From: Polaromonas sp.
Lineage (GTDB): Bacteria; Pseudomonadota; Gammaproteobacteria; Burkholderiales; Burkholderiaceae_C
DNA length: 12,279 nucleotides
Direction: 5' to 3'
NCBI GenBank assembly: GCA_023259235.1
Contig: JAHFQQ010000080.1
Location: 1-12,279, forward strand
Shown here: in pieces, positions 1 through 6,497 of the stretch
How positions within the stretch are numbered: the first letter of the stretch is position 1
Layout: every line of letters starts with the position of its first letter
The notes under the pieces: generated by a model
The model's input: the letters and a program-made list of their open reading frames with translations, nothing else
The model's database searches: none
Told to the model about the DNA's origin: nothing
Made by a program: the position numbers and the translations under genes

Positions 1-19
1 GTATTGGACAAACGTCCAA
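1..19. repeat. Short inverted repeat at the left edge
   Basis: TTGGAC (4-9) and GTCCAA (14-19) form a perfect 6-bp inverted repeat with a 4-base spacer AAAC. No T-run follows on either strand, so it does not look like an intrinsic terminator. It lies about 75 bases upstream of the proposed -35 box of the next gene, so it could be a regulator site or the tail of a gene outside the window. Seen directly; function unknown. Confidence 0.25.
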
Positions 20-93
20 AATCAAGGCCCAGGCAGCCTGTAGCCGTCACCTAAAGGATCAGAAAAAAGCTCAACTGACGCGCAAGGCGGCCT

Positions 94-122
94 TTGACTC
101 TCGAATCACATGCTGCGACAAT
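94..122 (+). promoter_or_regulatory. Sigma-70-type promoter for the substrate-binding protein gene
   Basis: TTGACT (94-99, 5 of 6 matches to the -35 consensus) is followed after exactly 17 bases by GACAAT (117-122, 4 of 6 matches to the -10 consensus). Transcription would start near 129, leaving a leader of about 30 bases that contains the ribosome binding site AGAAGGG (148-154). Position and spacing fit well; the assignment is by eye. Confidence 0.45.
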
Positions 123-160
123 TCGCGCTTTGAAAACGAACATGTCCAGAAGGGATATAC

Positions 161-1297
161 ATGAAGGTCGGTAATCTCGCGATTTGCCTGTTGTGGCTGG
201 CAGTGGTTCATGTGAATCCCGCATTTGCCGAAAACGGTATAACGGATTCTGAAATTGTCGTCGGCTCGTCTGTTTCAGCCAGCGGTCCGCTAGGTCCGCT
301 TGGTGCCGGCATTCGGGATGGCGCCGCGGCCTACTTCAACGATGTCAACAAGCAGGGCGGCGTAGCCGGCCGGAAGATCAGATTCATCGCACTTGATGAC
401 GCGTACAAGATTGATCAAACGGTTGCCAATGTCAAGAAACTGATCAATGATGAACATGTCTTTGCGCTGCTGGGCAACACTGGCACGCCAAACGTGATGG
501 CAGCACTGCCTCTTGCAAGCGCAGCCAATGTTCCGTTATTCGGTCCATTTACCGGCGCAGTTGAGCTACGCAAGGACTTCAACCGCAATTTCTTCACCGT
601 GACCGCGAGTTATAGCGAAGAGATGGAAAAAATAATTGAACACATTACGACAGTTGGCATCACCAAAATAGCAGTTGTCTATCTCAACAACGGTTTCGGG
701 AAATCTGGCTTGGCGGGTGTTGAGCAGGCCATGCAAAGGCGCAACCTGAAAATTCTGGGCGCTGCGCCAGTCGAAGCCAACAGTTCGGATATCAAGAAGG
801 CTGCCGATGTCATGGTCAAACTCCACCCGCAGGTGATTGTCATGGCCACAGCCGGCAAGGTGACCGCTGATTACATCAAGGAACACAAGACAAGATCGCT
901 CAGCACGCAGTTTTACTGCCTTTCCGTGACAAGCAATGCGCAATTGTCCAGCGTGCTCGGGACGAATACGTGGGGATTGGTAGTCTCGGAAACCATGCCA
1001 TTCCCGTGGGCGGCGACGTCCAAGTTGATCGAAGACTATCAGGTCGCCATGAAGTCAATAAATCAAACGGAGTATTCCTACGCCAGCGTGCAAGGTTTCC
1101 TGACTGCCAAGGTATTCGTCGAGGGCCTGCGGCGTGCTGGCAAAAATCTAAGCCGTGAAAAATTTATAGCGTCGCTGGAAGGTATGTCTCGCGTCGACTT
1201 CGGCGGCTATCAAATCAATTTTTCGCCAACCAACCATAATGGTTCGAAATACGTTGACCTTACCGTGCTGGACAAAGAAGGAAAATTCAGGCATTAG
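161..1297 (+). CDS. Periplasmic amino-acid-type ABC transporter substrate-binding protein (LivK/Peripla_BP_6 family)
   Basis: A 378-residue protein of the type I periplasmic binding fold used by branched-chain amino acid, amide and urea importers. Residues 1-23 are a signal peptide (charged start MKVGN, hydrophobic core, probable cleavage AFA|EN). The mature start has the family pattern DSEIVVGSS, then SGPLGPLG, and a conserved early block around GGVAGRKI and LDDAY. The start ATG has the ribosome binding site AGAAGGG six bases upstream. Length is typical for the family. It stands alone: no permease or ATPase gene is adjacent, and the next gene is a tRNA on the other strand. The livHMGF operon starting at 7427 lacks a binding protein, so this could serve it, but that is inference; orphan proteins of this family are common in betaproteobacteria. 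Ligand cannot be told from sequence. Three 60-base rows counted by hand hold 29-32 G+C, lower than neighbouring genes. Confidence 0.88.
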   Translation: MKVGNLAICLLWLAVVHVNPAFAENGITDSEIVVGSSVSASGPLGPLGAGIRDGAAAYFNDVNKQGGVAGRKIRFIALDDAYKIDQTVANVKKLINDEHVFALLGNTGTPNVMAALPLASAANVPLFGPFTGAVELRKDFNRNFFTVTASYSEEMEKIIEHITTVGITKIAVVYLNNGFGKSGLAGVEQAMQRRNLKILGAAPVEANSSDIKKAADVMVKLHPQVIVMATAGKVTADYIKEHKTRSLSTQFYCLSVTSNAQLSSVLGTNTWGLVVSETMPFPWAATSKLIEDYQVAMKSINQTEYSYASVQGFLTAKVFVEGLRRAGKNLSREKFIASLEGMSRVDFGGYQINFSPTNHNGSKYVDLTVLDKEGKFRH

Positions 1298-1328
1298 GAG
1301 CAACGAAACCAGGCGGTTTTCCTGCTCC
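1297..1328. repeat. Hairpin just after the binding-protein gene
   Basis: GGAGCA (1297-1302) pairs with TGCTCC (1323-1328), and an inner arm GAAACC (1305-1310) pairs imperfectly with GGTTTTC (1315-1321). The hairpin begins at the last base of the stop codon TAG. No T-run follows, so it is not a standard intrinsic terminator; it could stabilise the mRNA 3' end or be a Rho-associated end. A second weak inverted repeat, CAAAAC (1390-1395) with GTTTTG (1407-1412), lies in the same gap. I see no gene in 1298-1492. Confidence 0.3.
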
Positions 1329-1492
1329 GCGAGGTTCTCATCAGCGGTCTCCTGACCGGCGCAGAGCTCGACCTCGGGACCTTGCAATGCAAAACGGTCG
1401 ATCACTGTTTTGTATCACCGTATTCATTATCCTTGCCACGAATTTGCCGCACTTCCTGATGCATACGGCCCTGCGTAGGACCATCTTTTGTC

Positions 1493-1568
1493 TGGTGGAG
1501 AGGAGGAGGATCGAACTCCCGACCTCTGCATTGCGAACGCAGCGCTCTCCCAGCTGAGCTACCCCCCC
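1493..1568 (-). tRNA. tRNA-Ala, anticodon CGC
   Basis: Read on the - strand the 76 bases fold completely: acceptor stem of seven Gs (1562-1568) against CCTCTCC, T8-A9, D arm GCTC/GAGC with an 8-base loop, anticodon stem CTGCG/TGCAG with loop TTCGCAA, variable loop AGGTC, T arm GGGAG/CTCCT with loop TTCGATC, discriminator A, and an encoded CCA end (1493-1495). The anticodon CGC (1533-1535) reads the alanine codon GCG. Base pair 3-70 is G:U, the known identity element for alanyl-tRNA synthetase, which independently supports alanine. The acceptor stem has a second G:U at 5-68. No strong terminator is visible downstream (below 1493). The 62-base gap to the SDR gene's stop leaves room for a promoter; TAAACT (1579-1584) is a weak -10 candidate without a recognisable -35. 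Confidence 0.97.
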
Positions 1569-1630
1569 GACAAGAGGCAGTTTAACATGGGCACGCATGT
1601 CCTTTCCGAGATCGGGCCGACCATCTTCGC

Positions 1631-2542
1631 TTATCGCCGCATCTCAACATAAGCACGCAAACCGGCCTCTACCGTCGGGTAGTGCAGCACCAGCTTCAAC
1701 TCCTTCTTCAATCGCTGGTTGTCGAGCCGCCTGGACTCGCCCATGAAACTCAGGAGCATCAGCGGCAGCTGCTCCCGTGCGGTGCTGCGTGGCAGCCGCG
1801 GTGGTCTTGGCAACTCGTAAATGTCGGCAGCCAAGTCAAAATAATCACCCATCAACATCAGCGTGTCATCGCTGGCATGAGTGATGCGCTGCGGCTTGCC
1901 GCGCCACAAGGCCGCCAGGCAGGATCTGGCCAGATCGTCGGCATGAATGTGGTTGGTATAGACATCGTCTTCTTGCCGCAGGACCGGCGTGCCCCTGATC
2001 AGCCGCCCGCGCGGCGTGCCGCCGTCGCGATTGGGGGCATAAATGCCCGGGATGCGCAGGATGTGCACCCGCGCGCCGCTGGCGCGCCCAAACAGGCGCA
2101 GGTGCGATTCTGCATGCACGCGGCGCTGGGCACGCGGCGTGTGGGGAGCCACAGGCCGCGTTTCGCTAACCCAATGGCCCTCGCAATCTCCATAAACGCC
2201 ACTGGTCGAGCCATAAACCAGAGAATGCGGCAAGCTGCGCAGGCGCAACGCACGAAGCAGCGCCAGCGTACGGGGGTCGGTGCGCCAGTCCGCGTTGTGA
2301 CTGGGCGGCGGCGCCAGATGCACCACGCGGGTAGCCAGCCCGGCCAGCCGACGCAAACTGGCGCCGTCATCCAGATTACCTGACAAGGGAGTAATGCCCT
2401 GCGCACGCAAGGCGGGTATGCGGCCGGCCGATGACGTCAGGGCCATCCGGTTTAGCCGGGCGGGCAGCAGCCCGGCCACACGCAGGCCGATGTCGCCGCA
2501 GCCCACGATCAATACCCGTTCGCGTCGGAAACGGAAGGGCAA
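1631..2542 (-). CDS. Atypical SDR-family NAD(P)-binding protein (YeeZ-like)
   Basis: With a TTG start at 2542 the protein has 303 residues, a normal length for extended or atypical SDR proteins. The N-terminus has the Rossmann dinucleotide motif VLIVGCGDIG (GxGxxG at residues 14-19), then VVHLAPP (about 73-79), the SDR strand SLVYGSTSGVYGD (about 107-119) and ILRIPGIYAP (about 161-170), as in nucleoside-sugar-epimerase-like proteins. The catalytic YxxxK is not seen where expected: the segment after SETRPVAP reads TPRAQRRVHAE, which fits the YeeZ-type atypical group whose reaction is not established. No ATG lies near the expected start: the frame stays open without ATG back to 2821, but that would overlap the divergent reductase. 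TTG at 2542 or 2572 is my best guess; neither has a good ribosome binding site. Divergent from the reductase at 2645 and upstream of the tRNA on the same strand. The substrate is unknown. Confidence 0.8.
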   Translation of the reverse strand: MPFRFRRERVLIVGCGDIGLRVAGLLPARLNRMALTSSAGRIPALRAQGITPLSGNLDDGASLRRLAGLATRVVHLAPPPSHNADWRTDPRTLALLRALRLRSLPHSLVYGSTSGVYGDCEGHWVSETRPVAPHTPRAQRRVHAESHLRLFGRASGARVHILRIPGIYAPNRDGGTPRGRLIRGTPVLRQEDDVYTNHIHADDLARSCLAALWRGKPQRITHASDDTLMLMGDYFDLAADIYELPRPPRLPRSTAREQLPLMLLSFMGESRRLDNQRLKKELKLVLHYPTVEAGLRAYVEMRR

Positions 2543-2604
2543 TGCGCCAAGGGGGTATAGATTTGAAGGCAAAATTGGCGTTGCTGGAAATCCAGCCGGG
2601 TTAA

Positions 2605-2633
2605 ATAGTAAATCAGACAACAGTATGAACCAA
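2605..2633 (-). promoter_or_regulatory. Candidate promoter for the SDR gene
   Basis: On the - strand TTGGTT (2628-2633) and TACTAT (2605-2610) are spaced by exactly 17 bases, matching 3 of 6 and 4 of 6 consensus positions. A transcript starting near 2598 would have a leader of roughly 55 bases to the TTG at 2542. It overlaps the first codons and ribosome binding site region of the divergent reductase, so expression of the two could interfere. Weak by-eye assignment. Confidence 0.28.
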
Positions 2634-2644
2634 GGATGCCGACC

Positions 2645-3685
2645 ATGAGCTTTACCGTGACCGTCCAACCCAGTGGCAGGGCTTTTATCGTTGATGGCGA
2701 CGAGACCCTGCTGGCGGCTGCCATTCGCCAGGGTGTTGGCCTGCCTTACGGCTGCAAGGACGGCGCCTGCGGTTCGTGCAAGTGCAAGAAACTGGAAGGC
2801 ACGGTAACCCACGGCGCGCATCAGCTCAAGGCACTTTCACCCGAGGAGGAAGCCGGCGGTTTTATTCTGACTTGCCGCGGTATTGCGCACAGCGACGTGG
2901 TGATCGAATCGCGCCAGGTCACCGACGAAAGCGCCTTCCCCGTCAAGAAAATGCCGTCACGTGTGAGCAGCCTGGTAAGGGCCTCGCACGATGTGATGGT
3001 GCTTCGCCTGCAGTTGCCCACCGGTGAGCTGTTCAAGTACCACGCCGGCCAGTACATTGAATTCTTGCTGCGTGATGGCGATCGCCGGGCCTACTCCATA
3101 GCCAACGCACCGCATACCCAGGCCGACAACCCAAGCGCGGAATTGCACATTCGCCACATGCAGGGCGGCAAATTCACCAGCCACGTCTTCAGCGCAATGA
3201 AAGAACGGGAAATCATGCGGGTAGAAGGACCGTACGGCAGCTTCTTCCTGCGCGAAGACAGCGAAAAGCCAATGGTGCTACTGGCCTCGGGCACCGGCTT
3301 TGCACCGATCAAGGCACTGATCGAACACATGCAGTTCAAGGGCCTCACGCGCCCGGCCGTGCTGTACTGGGGCGGCCGCCGACCAGATGACCTGTACATG
3401 AACGATTGGGTTCAGGCCAAATTGGCCGCAATGCCAAATCTGAGCTACGTGCCGGTCATCTCGGATGCGTTGCCGGAAGACCTCTGGAGCGGCCGAACAG
3501 GCTTTGTGCACAAGGCCGTACTGGAGGATTTTCCCGATCTGTCAGCCCACCAGGTCTATGCCTGCGGCGCGCCAATCGTGGTGGACTCCGCCCGCTCGGA
3601 TTTCACGGCGCTGGCTGGTCTGCCGCCGGAGGAGTTTTATGCTGACGCGTTCACCACAGAGGCCGACAAGACCAAAGCCGCCTGA
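2645..3685 (+). CDS. 2Fe-2S ferredoxin-domain FAD/NAD(P)H reductase, 'CDP-6-deoxy-delta-3,4-glucoseen reductase'-type
   Basis: A 346-residue soluble electron-transfer protein with an N-terminal plant-type ferredoxin domain fused to a ferredoxin-NADP reductase module. The 2Fe-2S ligands are Cys37, Cys42, Cys45 (Cx4Cx2C in GCKDGACGSC) and Cys77 (ILTCRG). FAD binding is marked by RAYS (148-151), the NAD(P) pocket by GTGFAPIKA (216-224) and YACGAP (305-310). This order is that of AscD/E3 and phenol or methane monooxygenase reductases: NAD(P)H electrons pass via FAD to the iron-sulfur cluster and then to a partner. I chose ATG 2645 (MSFTVTVQPSG) over ATG 2636 because AAGG (2632-2635) lies nine bases before the former but abuts the latter. 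No deoxysugar genes are nearby, so the database-style name probably does not describe the real role. A seven-codon open frame (2625-2648) ends overlapping the start codon. Confidence 0.9.
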   Translation: MSFTVTVQPSGRAFIVDGDETLLAAAIRQGVGLPYGCKDGACGSCKCKKLEGTVTHGAHQLKALSPEEEAGGFILTCRGIAHSDVVIESRQVTDESAFPVKKMPSRVSSLVRASHDVMVLRLQLPTGELFKYHAGQYIEFLLRDGDRRAYSIANAPHTQADNPSAELHIRHMQGGKFTSHVFSAMKEREIMRVEGPYGSFFLREDSEKPMVLLASGTGFAPIKALIEHMQFKGLTRPAVLYWGGRRPDDLYMNDWVQAKLAAMPNLSYVPVISDALPEDLWSGRTGFVHKAVLEDFPDLSAHQVYACGAPIVVDSARSDFTALAGLPPEEFYADAFTTEADKTKAA

Positions 3686-3694
3686 CCGTGGCGT

Positions 3695-3722
3695 GCCATG
3701 ACGCTGAAATTCATGGCCTTTT
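3695..3722 (+). terminator. Candidate intrinsic terminator after the reductase gene
   Basis: GCCATGA (3695-3701) and TCATGGC (3711-3717) form a perfect 7-bp stem with a 9-base loop, ten bases after the reductase stop, followed by TTTT (3719-3722). The short T-run and A-T-rich upper stem make it a moderate terminator at best. On the - strand there is no T-run, so it would not end the convergent liv transcript. Confidence 0.4.
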
Positions 3723-3749
3723 ACGCCCGCAGCCAAGGATGCACCAGCG

Positions 3750-3774
3750 TAGCATGCTATCAAACATATAGCAT
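3750..3774. repeat. Palindrome and ATAGC-type inverted repeat in the convergent gap
   Basis: TAGCATGCTA (3750-3759) is a perfect 10-base palindrome. It overlaps a second inverted repeat, ATGCTAT (3754-3760) with ATAGCAT (3768-3774), spacer CAAACAT. It sits between the convergent reductase and livF genes. From memory, GCTATCAAA/ATAGC-type inverted repeats are dispersed in Comamonadaceae genomes, so this may be a member of such a family; that link is not proved here. No T-run follows on either strand. Confidence 0.4.
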
Positions 3775-3851
3775 TCATCAAACCATGAGGGCCCAGCGGC
3801 CGTTGGATTTCCTGTCTCGTAGCTGGCCATCCCGCCGGTGATCCGCGGCGC

Positions 3852-4580
3852 CTATTCGCCCAGATAAGCCGCTCGAACCCGCGGATCGTTGAGCAGCGCT
3901 TTGGCGTCACCGTTCATGGTGATATTGCCAGACTCCATGACATATCCGCGGTTTGCAATGCCAAGCGCCCGGCTGGCGTTTTGCTCAACCAGCAAAATGG
4001 TTACGCCACTGGCGGAGACATCGTGCACCACCTCGAAAATCTTGTCGACCATGATGGGGGACAGTCCCATGGACGGCTCATCGAGCAGCAACACCTTGGG
4101 CCGGCTCATCAGTCCGCGCCCCATCGCCAGCATTTGCTGCTCGCCGCCCGACAGGGTGCCAGCGAGCTGGTCCTTGCGCTCTCGCAGGCGCGGAAATAGC
4201 TCAAACATCTTCTCGATGTCCTCGGCTATACCGGCCTTGTCGTTGCGAATGTAGGCGCCCATTTTGAGGTTTTCAGCAATCGACATGCGGGTAAATACTC
4301 CACGGCCCTCCGGCACCATGGCCAGCCCTTCCTTCACCAGATCCCAGGCGCCACGCCCCTTGATGCTTTTTCCCAGGTATTGAATGTCGCCACCCTGCAT
4401 CGGCAGGCTGGCGCTGATGGCTTTCATGGTGGTGGTTTTACCGGCACCGTTGGAGCCGATCAGGGTGACCAGTTCGCCCTCGTGAACTTCAAAGTCAATG
4501 CCCTTGACTGCCTGAATGCCGCCATAGGCCACTTTGAGGCCGGTCACTTTAAGAAGCACATTTTGGGTTGTTTGAGCCAT
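3852..4580 (-). CDS. livF: Branched-chain amino acid-type ABC transporter ATP-binding protein LivF
   Basis: A 242-residue cytoplasmic ATPase that powers the LivHM channel. Visible motifs: Walker A GSNGAGKTT (42-50), signature LSGGEQQ (143-149), Walker B VLLLDEP (163-169) and the switch-region VEQN (198-201). The second ATPase of Liv systems usually has the VPEGRG pattern seen at 89-94, which separates it from LivG. An in-frame TTG at 4598 would overlap the livG stop, but ATG 4580 (MAQTTQN) is preferred because it is preceded by GAAGGG and AGGA. It lies 14 bases after livG and is the last gene of the operon. Branched-chain amino acids are the classical substrates, but amides, urea and aromatic acids use the same family, so the substrate is open. 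Confidence 0.93.
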   Translation of the reverse strand: MAQTTQNVLLKVTGLKVAYGGIQAVKGIDFEVHEGELVTLIGSNGAGKTTTMKAISASLPMQGGDIQYLGKSIKGRGAWDLVKEGLAMVPEGRGVFTRMSIAENLKMGAYIRNDKAGIAEDIEKMFELFPRLRERKDQLAGTLSGGEQQMLAMGRGLMSRPKVLLLDEPSMGLSPIMVDKIFEVVHDVSASGVTILLVEQNASRALGIANRGYVMESGNITMNGDAKALLNDPRVRAAYLGE

Positions 4581-4594
4581 GTTCCTGCTTCCCT

Positions 4595-5362
4595 TCAATG
4601 ACCGGTGCCCAGATAGGCGGTGATCACTTTCTCATCCTTTTGCACGTCGGCGGGTGCGCCTTCGGCAATCTGTTTGCCATAGTCGAGCACGGTCACCCGA
4701 TCGCACAGACCCATGACCAGTTTTACGTCATGCTCAATCAACAAGATGGTGCGGTTGTCGTTGCGAATCTGGTCTATCAATTCGCGCAGTTGCGTCTTTT
4801 CAGTGGCATTCATGCCTGCAGCAGGCTCGTCCAGCGCAATCAGTTGCGGGTCGGTAGCCAGTGCACGGGCAATTTCCAGGCGCCGCTGATCGCCGTAGCT
4901 TAACGTTCGCGCCTTGACCCTGCCATACTTGCCAATACCCACGTAGTCGAGCAGTTCCTGCGCGCGCGCGGCGATGGCGGCTTCTTCATGCTTGAAACCG
5001 GGCGTGCGAAATACCGCACCAAACAAACCGGAATGGGTTCGAATGTGCCTGCCCACCATGACGTTTTCGAGGGCCGTCATATCACCAAACAGACGGATGT
5101 TCTGAAAGGTGCGGGCAATGCCTGCTTTGGCCACTTCATGCACCGCCGTCGGCTTATAAGGCTTCCCGGTCAGCTCAAACGTGCCACTATCGGGCGCATA
5201 AAGACCGGTCAGCACATTGAAAAAAGTAGTTTTACCCGCTCCGTTCGGACCGATCAGGCCATAGACCTGGCCGCGCAGGATATGGATGCCAACATCACTG
5301 AGGGCCTGCAAACCGCCAAAGCGTTTGGAAACACCTGTGACTTTAAGAATGGTTTCGCTCAT
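4595..5362 (-). CDS. livG: Branched-chain amino acid-type ABC transporter ATP-binding protein LivG
   Basis: A 255-residue ATPase partner of LivF. Motifs: Walker A GPNGAGKTT (38-46), Q-loop Gln near residue 87 (RTFQNIRLF), signature LSYGDQRR (154-161), Walker B LIALDEP (174-180), D-loop region AAGMN and switch histidine in LIEHD (208-212). The LSYGDQ form of the signature and the C-terminal tail ITAYLG are typical of LivG. Two in-frame ATGs exist at 5368 and 5362. I chose 5362 (MSETILKV) because the only ribosome binding site, GGA at 5371-5373 within the livM stop region, is eight bases from it and only two from the other. The 11-base gap to livM suggests co-transcription and coupled translation. 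Confidence 0.93.
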   Translation of the reverse strand: MSETILKVTGVSKRFGGLQALSDVGIHILRGQVYGLIGPNGAGKTTFFNVLTGLYAPDSGTFELTGKPYKPTAVHEVAKAGIARTFQNIRLFGDMTALENVMVGRHIRTHSGLFGAVFRTPGFKHEEAAIAARAQELLDYVGIGKYGRVKARTLSYGDQRRLEIARALATDPQLIALDEPAAGMNATEKTQLRELIDQIRNDNRTILLIEHDVKLVMGLCDRVTVLDYGKQIAEGAPADVQKDEKVITAYLGTGH

Positions 5363-5373
5363 ATCCATTTTCC

Positions 5374-6459
5374 TCAGCTCTCCGCGGGCTCGGCCAGCGA
5401 TTTTCTATGCTCCGGCGCGGGCCAGAGGCCACGTGGCCGCAGCAGCATGATGATGATCATGGCCAGGGCAATCAGCAGTTGGCGCAGGATGGACGAGTCC
5501 AGCCGGCCATCGGTCATGGCTTGCAGCGGAGCGGCCACGTAGCGCAGTACTTCCGGCAGCGCCGCCAGCAGCAGCGCACCCAGGATGACACCCGGCAAAT
5601 GGCCAATGCCGCCCAGCACCACCATGGCCACAATCATGATCGACTCCATCAGGCTGAACGATTCAGGTGAAACAAAACCCTGGAAGGCGGCAAACATGGA
5701 CCCAGACACGCCGCCAAAGGTGGCGCCCATGCCAAAGGCCAGCAGCTTCATGTTGCGGGTGTTGATGCCCATGGCCTTGGCGGCGATTTCGTCTTCGCGA
5801 ATTGCCATCCAGGCGCGGCCGATGCGAGAATTTTCCAGCCGGTAACAAATGATTACCGAAAGGATGACCAATGCCAGGAAGAGGTAGTAATACATCGACA
5901 CCGAACTGACATGGAGGCCAAAAAGATCATGCGATTTGCCCAGATCAAAACCGAAAAACTTCATGGAGTCGATCTGGTTGATGCCTTTGGGGCCGTTGGT
6001 CAGATTGATCGGGCGGTCCAGGTTGTTCAGGAAAACGCGGATGATTTCACCAAACCCCAGGGTCACGATGGCCAGATAGTCGCCGCGCAGCTTGAGCACC
6101 GGGATGCCCAGCAGCACGCCAAAAAACGCCGCTACCAGAGCGGCCACCGGGATGGTGGCCCAGATCGGCAGGTGCAGACCATTAGGAAAGGCTGCTGCAA
6201 TCGCCGGAAAGGCCGATGCCAGATGTGGCGAGCCGAGCAGTGCAAAGAGATATGCGCCGACGGCAAAGAAAGCCACGTAGCCCAGGTCGAGCAGACCGGC
6301 GTAGCCAACCACAATGTTCAGGCCCAGGGCAAGCATCACGTACAGCAACGCCATATCGACAATCCGTACCCAGGCGTTGCCGGCTTGCTCCAGCAACAAG
6401 GGAAAAACGAACAATGCAATGGCGATAATCAGAAAAATCGCTAATTTTTTGGTTCTCAT
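5374..6459 (-). CDS. livM: Branched-chain amino acid-type ABC transporter permease LivM
   Basis: A 361-residue integral membrane protein with many hydrophobic segments, including the first at about residues 6-25 (LAIFLIIAIALFVFPLLL), LYVMLALGLNIVVGYAGLLDLG and the C-terminal block LLIALAMIIIMLLRPRGLW. The GYAGLLDLGYVAFFAVGAY region and the cytoplasmic loop RAMAIREDEIAAKAMGIN-like segment (here RAWMAIREDEIAAKAMGINT) are hallmarks of LivM; that loop docks onto the ATPases. I chose ATG 6459, preceded by AAGGA at nine bases, over an in-frame GTG at 6483. It follows livH after 38 bases. With LivH it forms the heterodimeric inner-membrane channel. Confidence 0.93.
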   Translation of the reverse strand: MRTKKLAIFLIIAIALFVFPLLLEQAGNAWVRIVDMALLYVMLALGLNIVVGYAGLLDLGYVAFFAVGAYLFALLGSPHLASAFPAIAAAFPNGLHLPIWATIPVAALVAAFFGVLLGIPVLKLRGDYLAIVTLGFGEIIRVFLNNLDRPINLTNGPKGINQIDSMKFFGFDLGKSHDLFGLHVSSVSMYYYLFLALVILSVIICYRLENSRIGRAWMAIREDEIAAKAMGINTRNMKLLAFGMGATFGGVSGSMFAAFQGFVSPESFSLMESIMIVAMVVLGGIGHLPGVILGALLLAALPEVLRYVAAPLQAMTDGRLDSSILRQLLIALAMIIIMLLRPRGLWPAPEHRKSLAEPAES

Positions 6460-6497
6460 GGGAATGGTTCCTTGTGTGTCCACGTTCGTGGCGGCCC

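Noticed and set aside
1682..2383. 233-codon + strand open frame opposite the SDR gene
   Set aside because: Low-complexity Gln/Arg-rich product, while the opposite strand carries a recognisable Rossmann protein.
2543..2821. Extension of the SDR protein to an ATG at 2821
   Set aside because: It would overlap about 180 bases of the strongly supported reductase gene, and the added residues precede the Rossmann motif without similarity to the family.
5911..6444. 177-codon + strand open frame opposite livM
   Set aside because: Antisense to a conserved permease; polar low-complexity product typical of the complement of membrane-protein codons.
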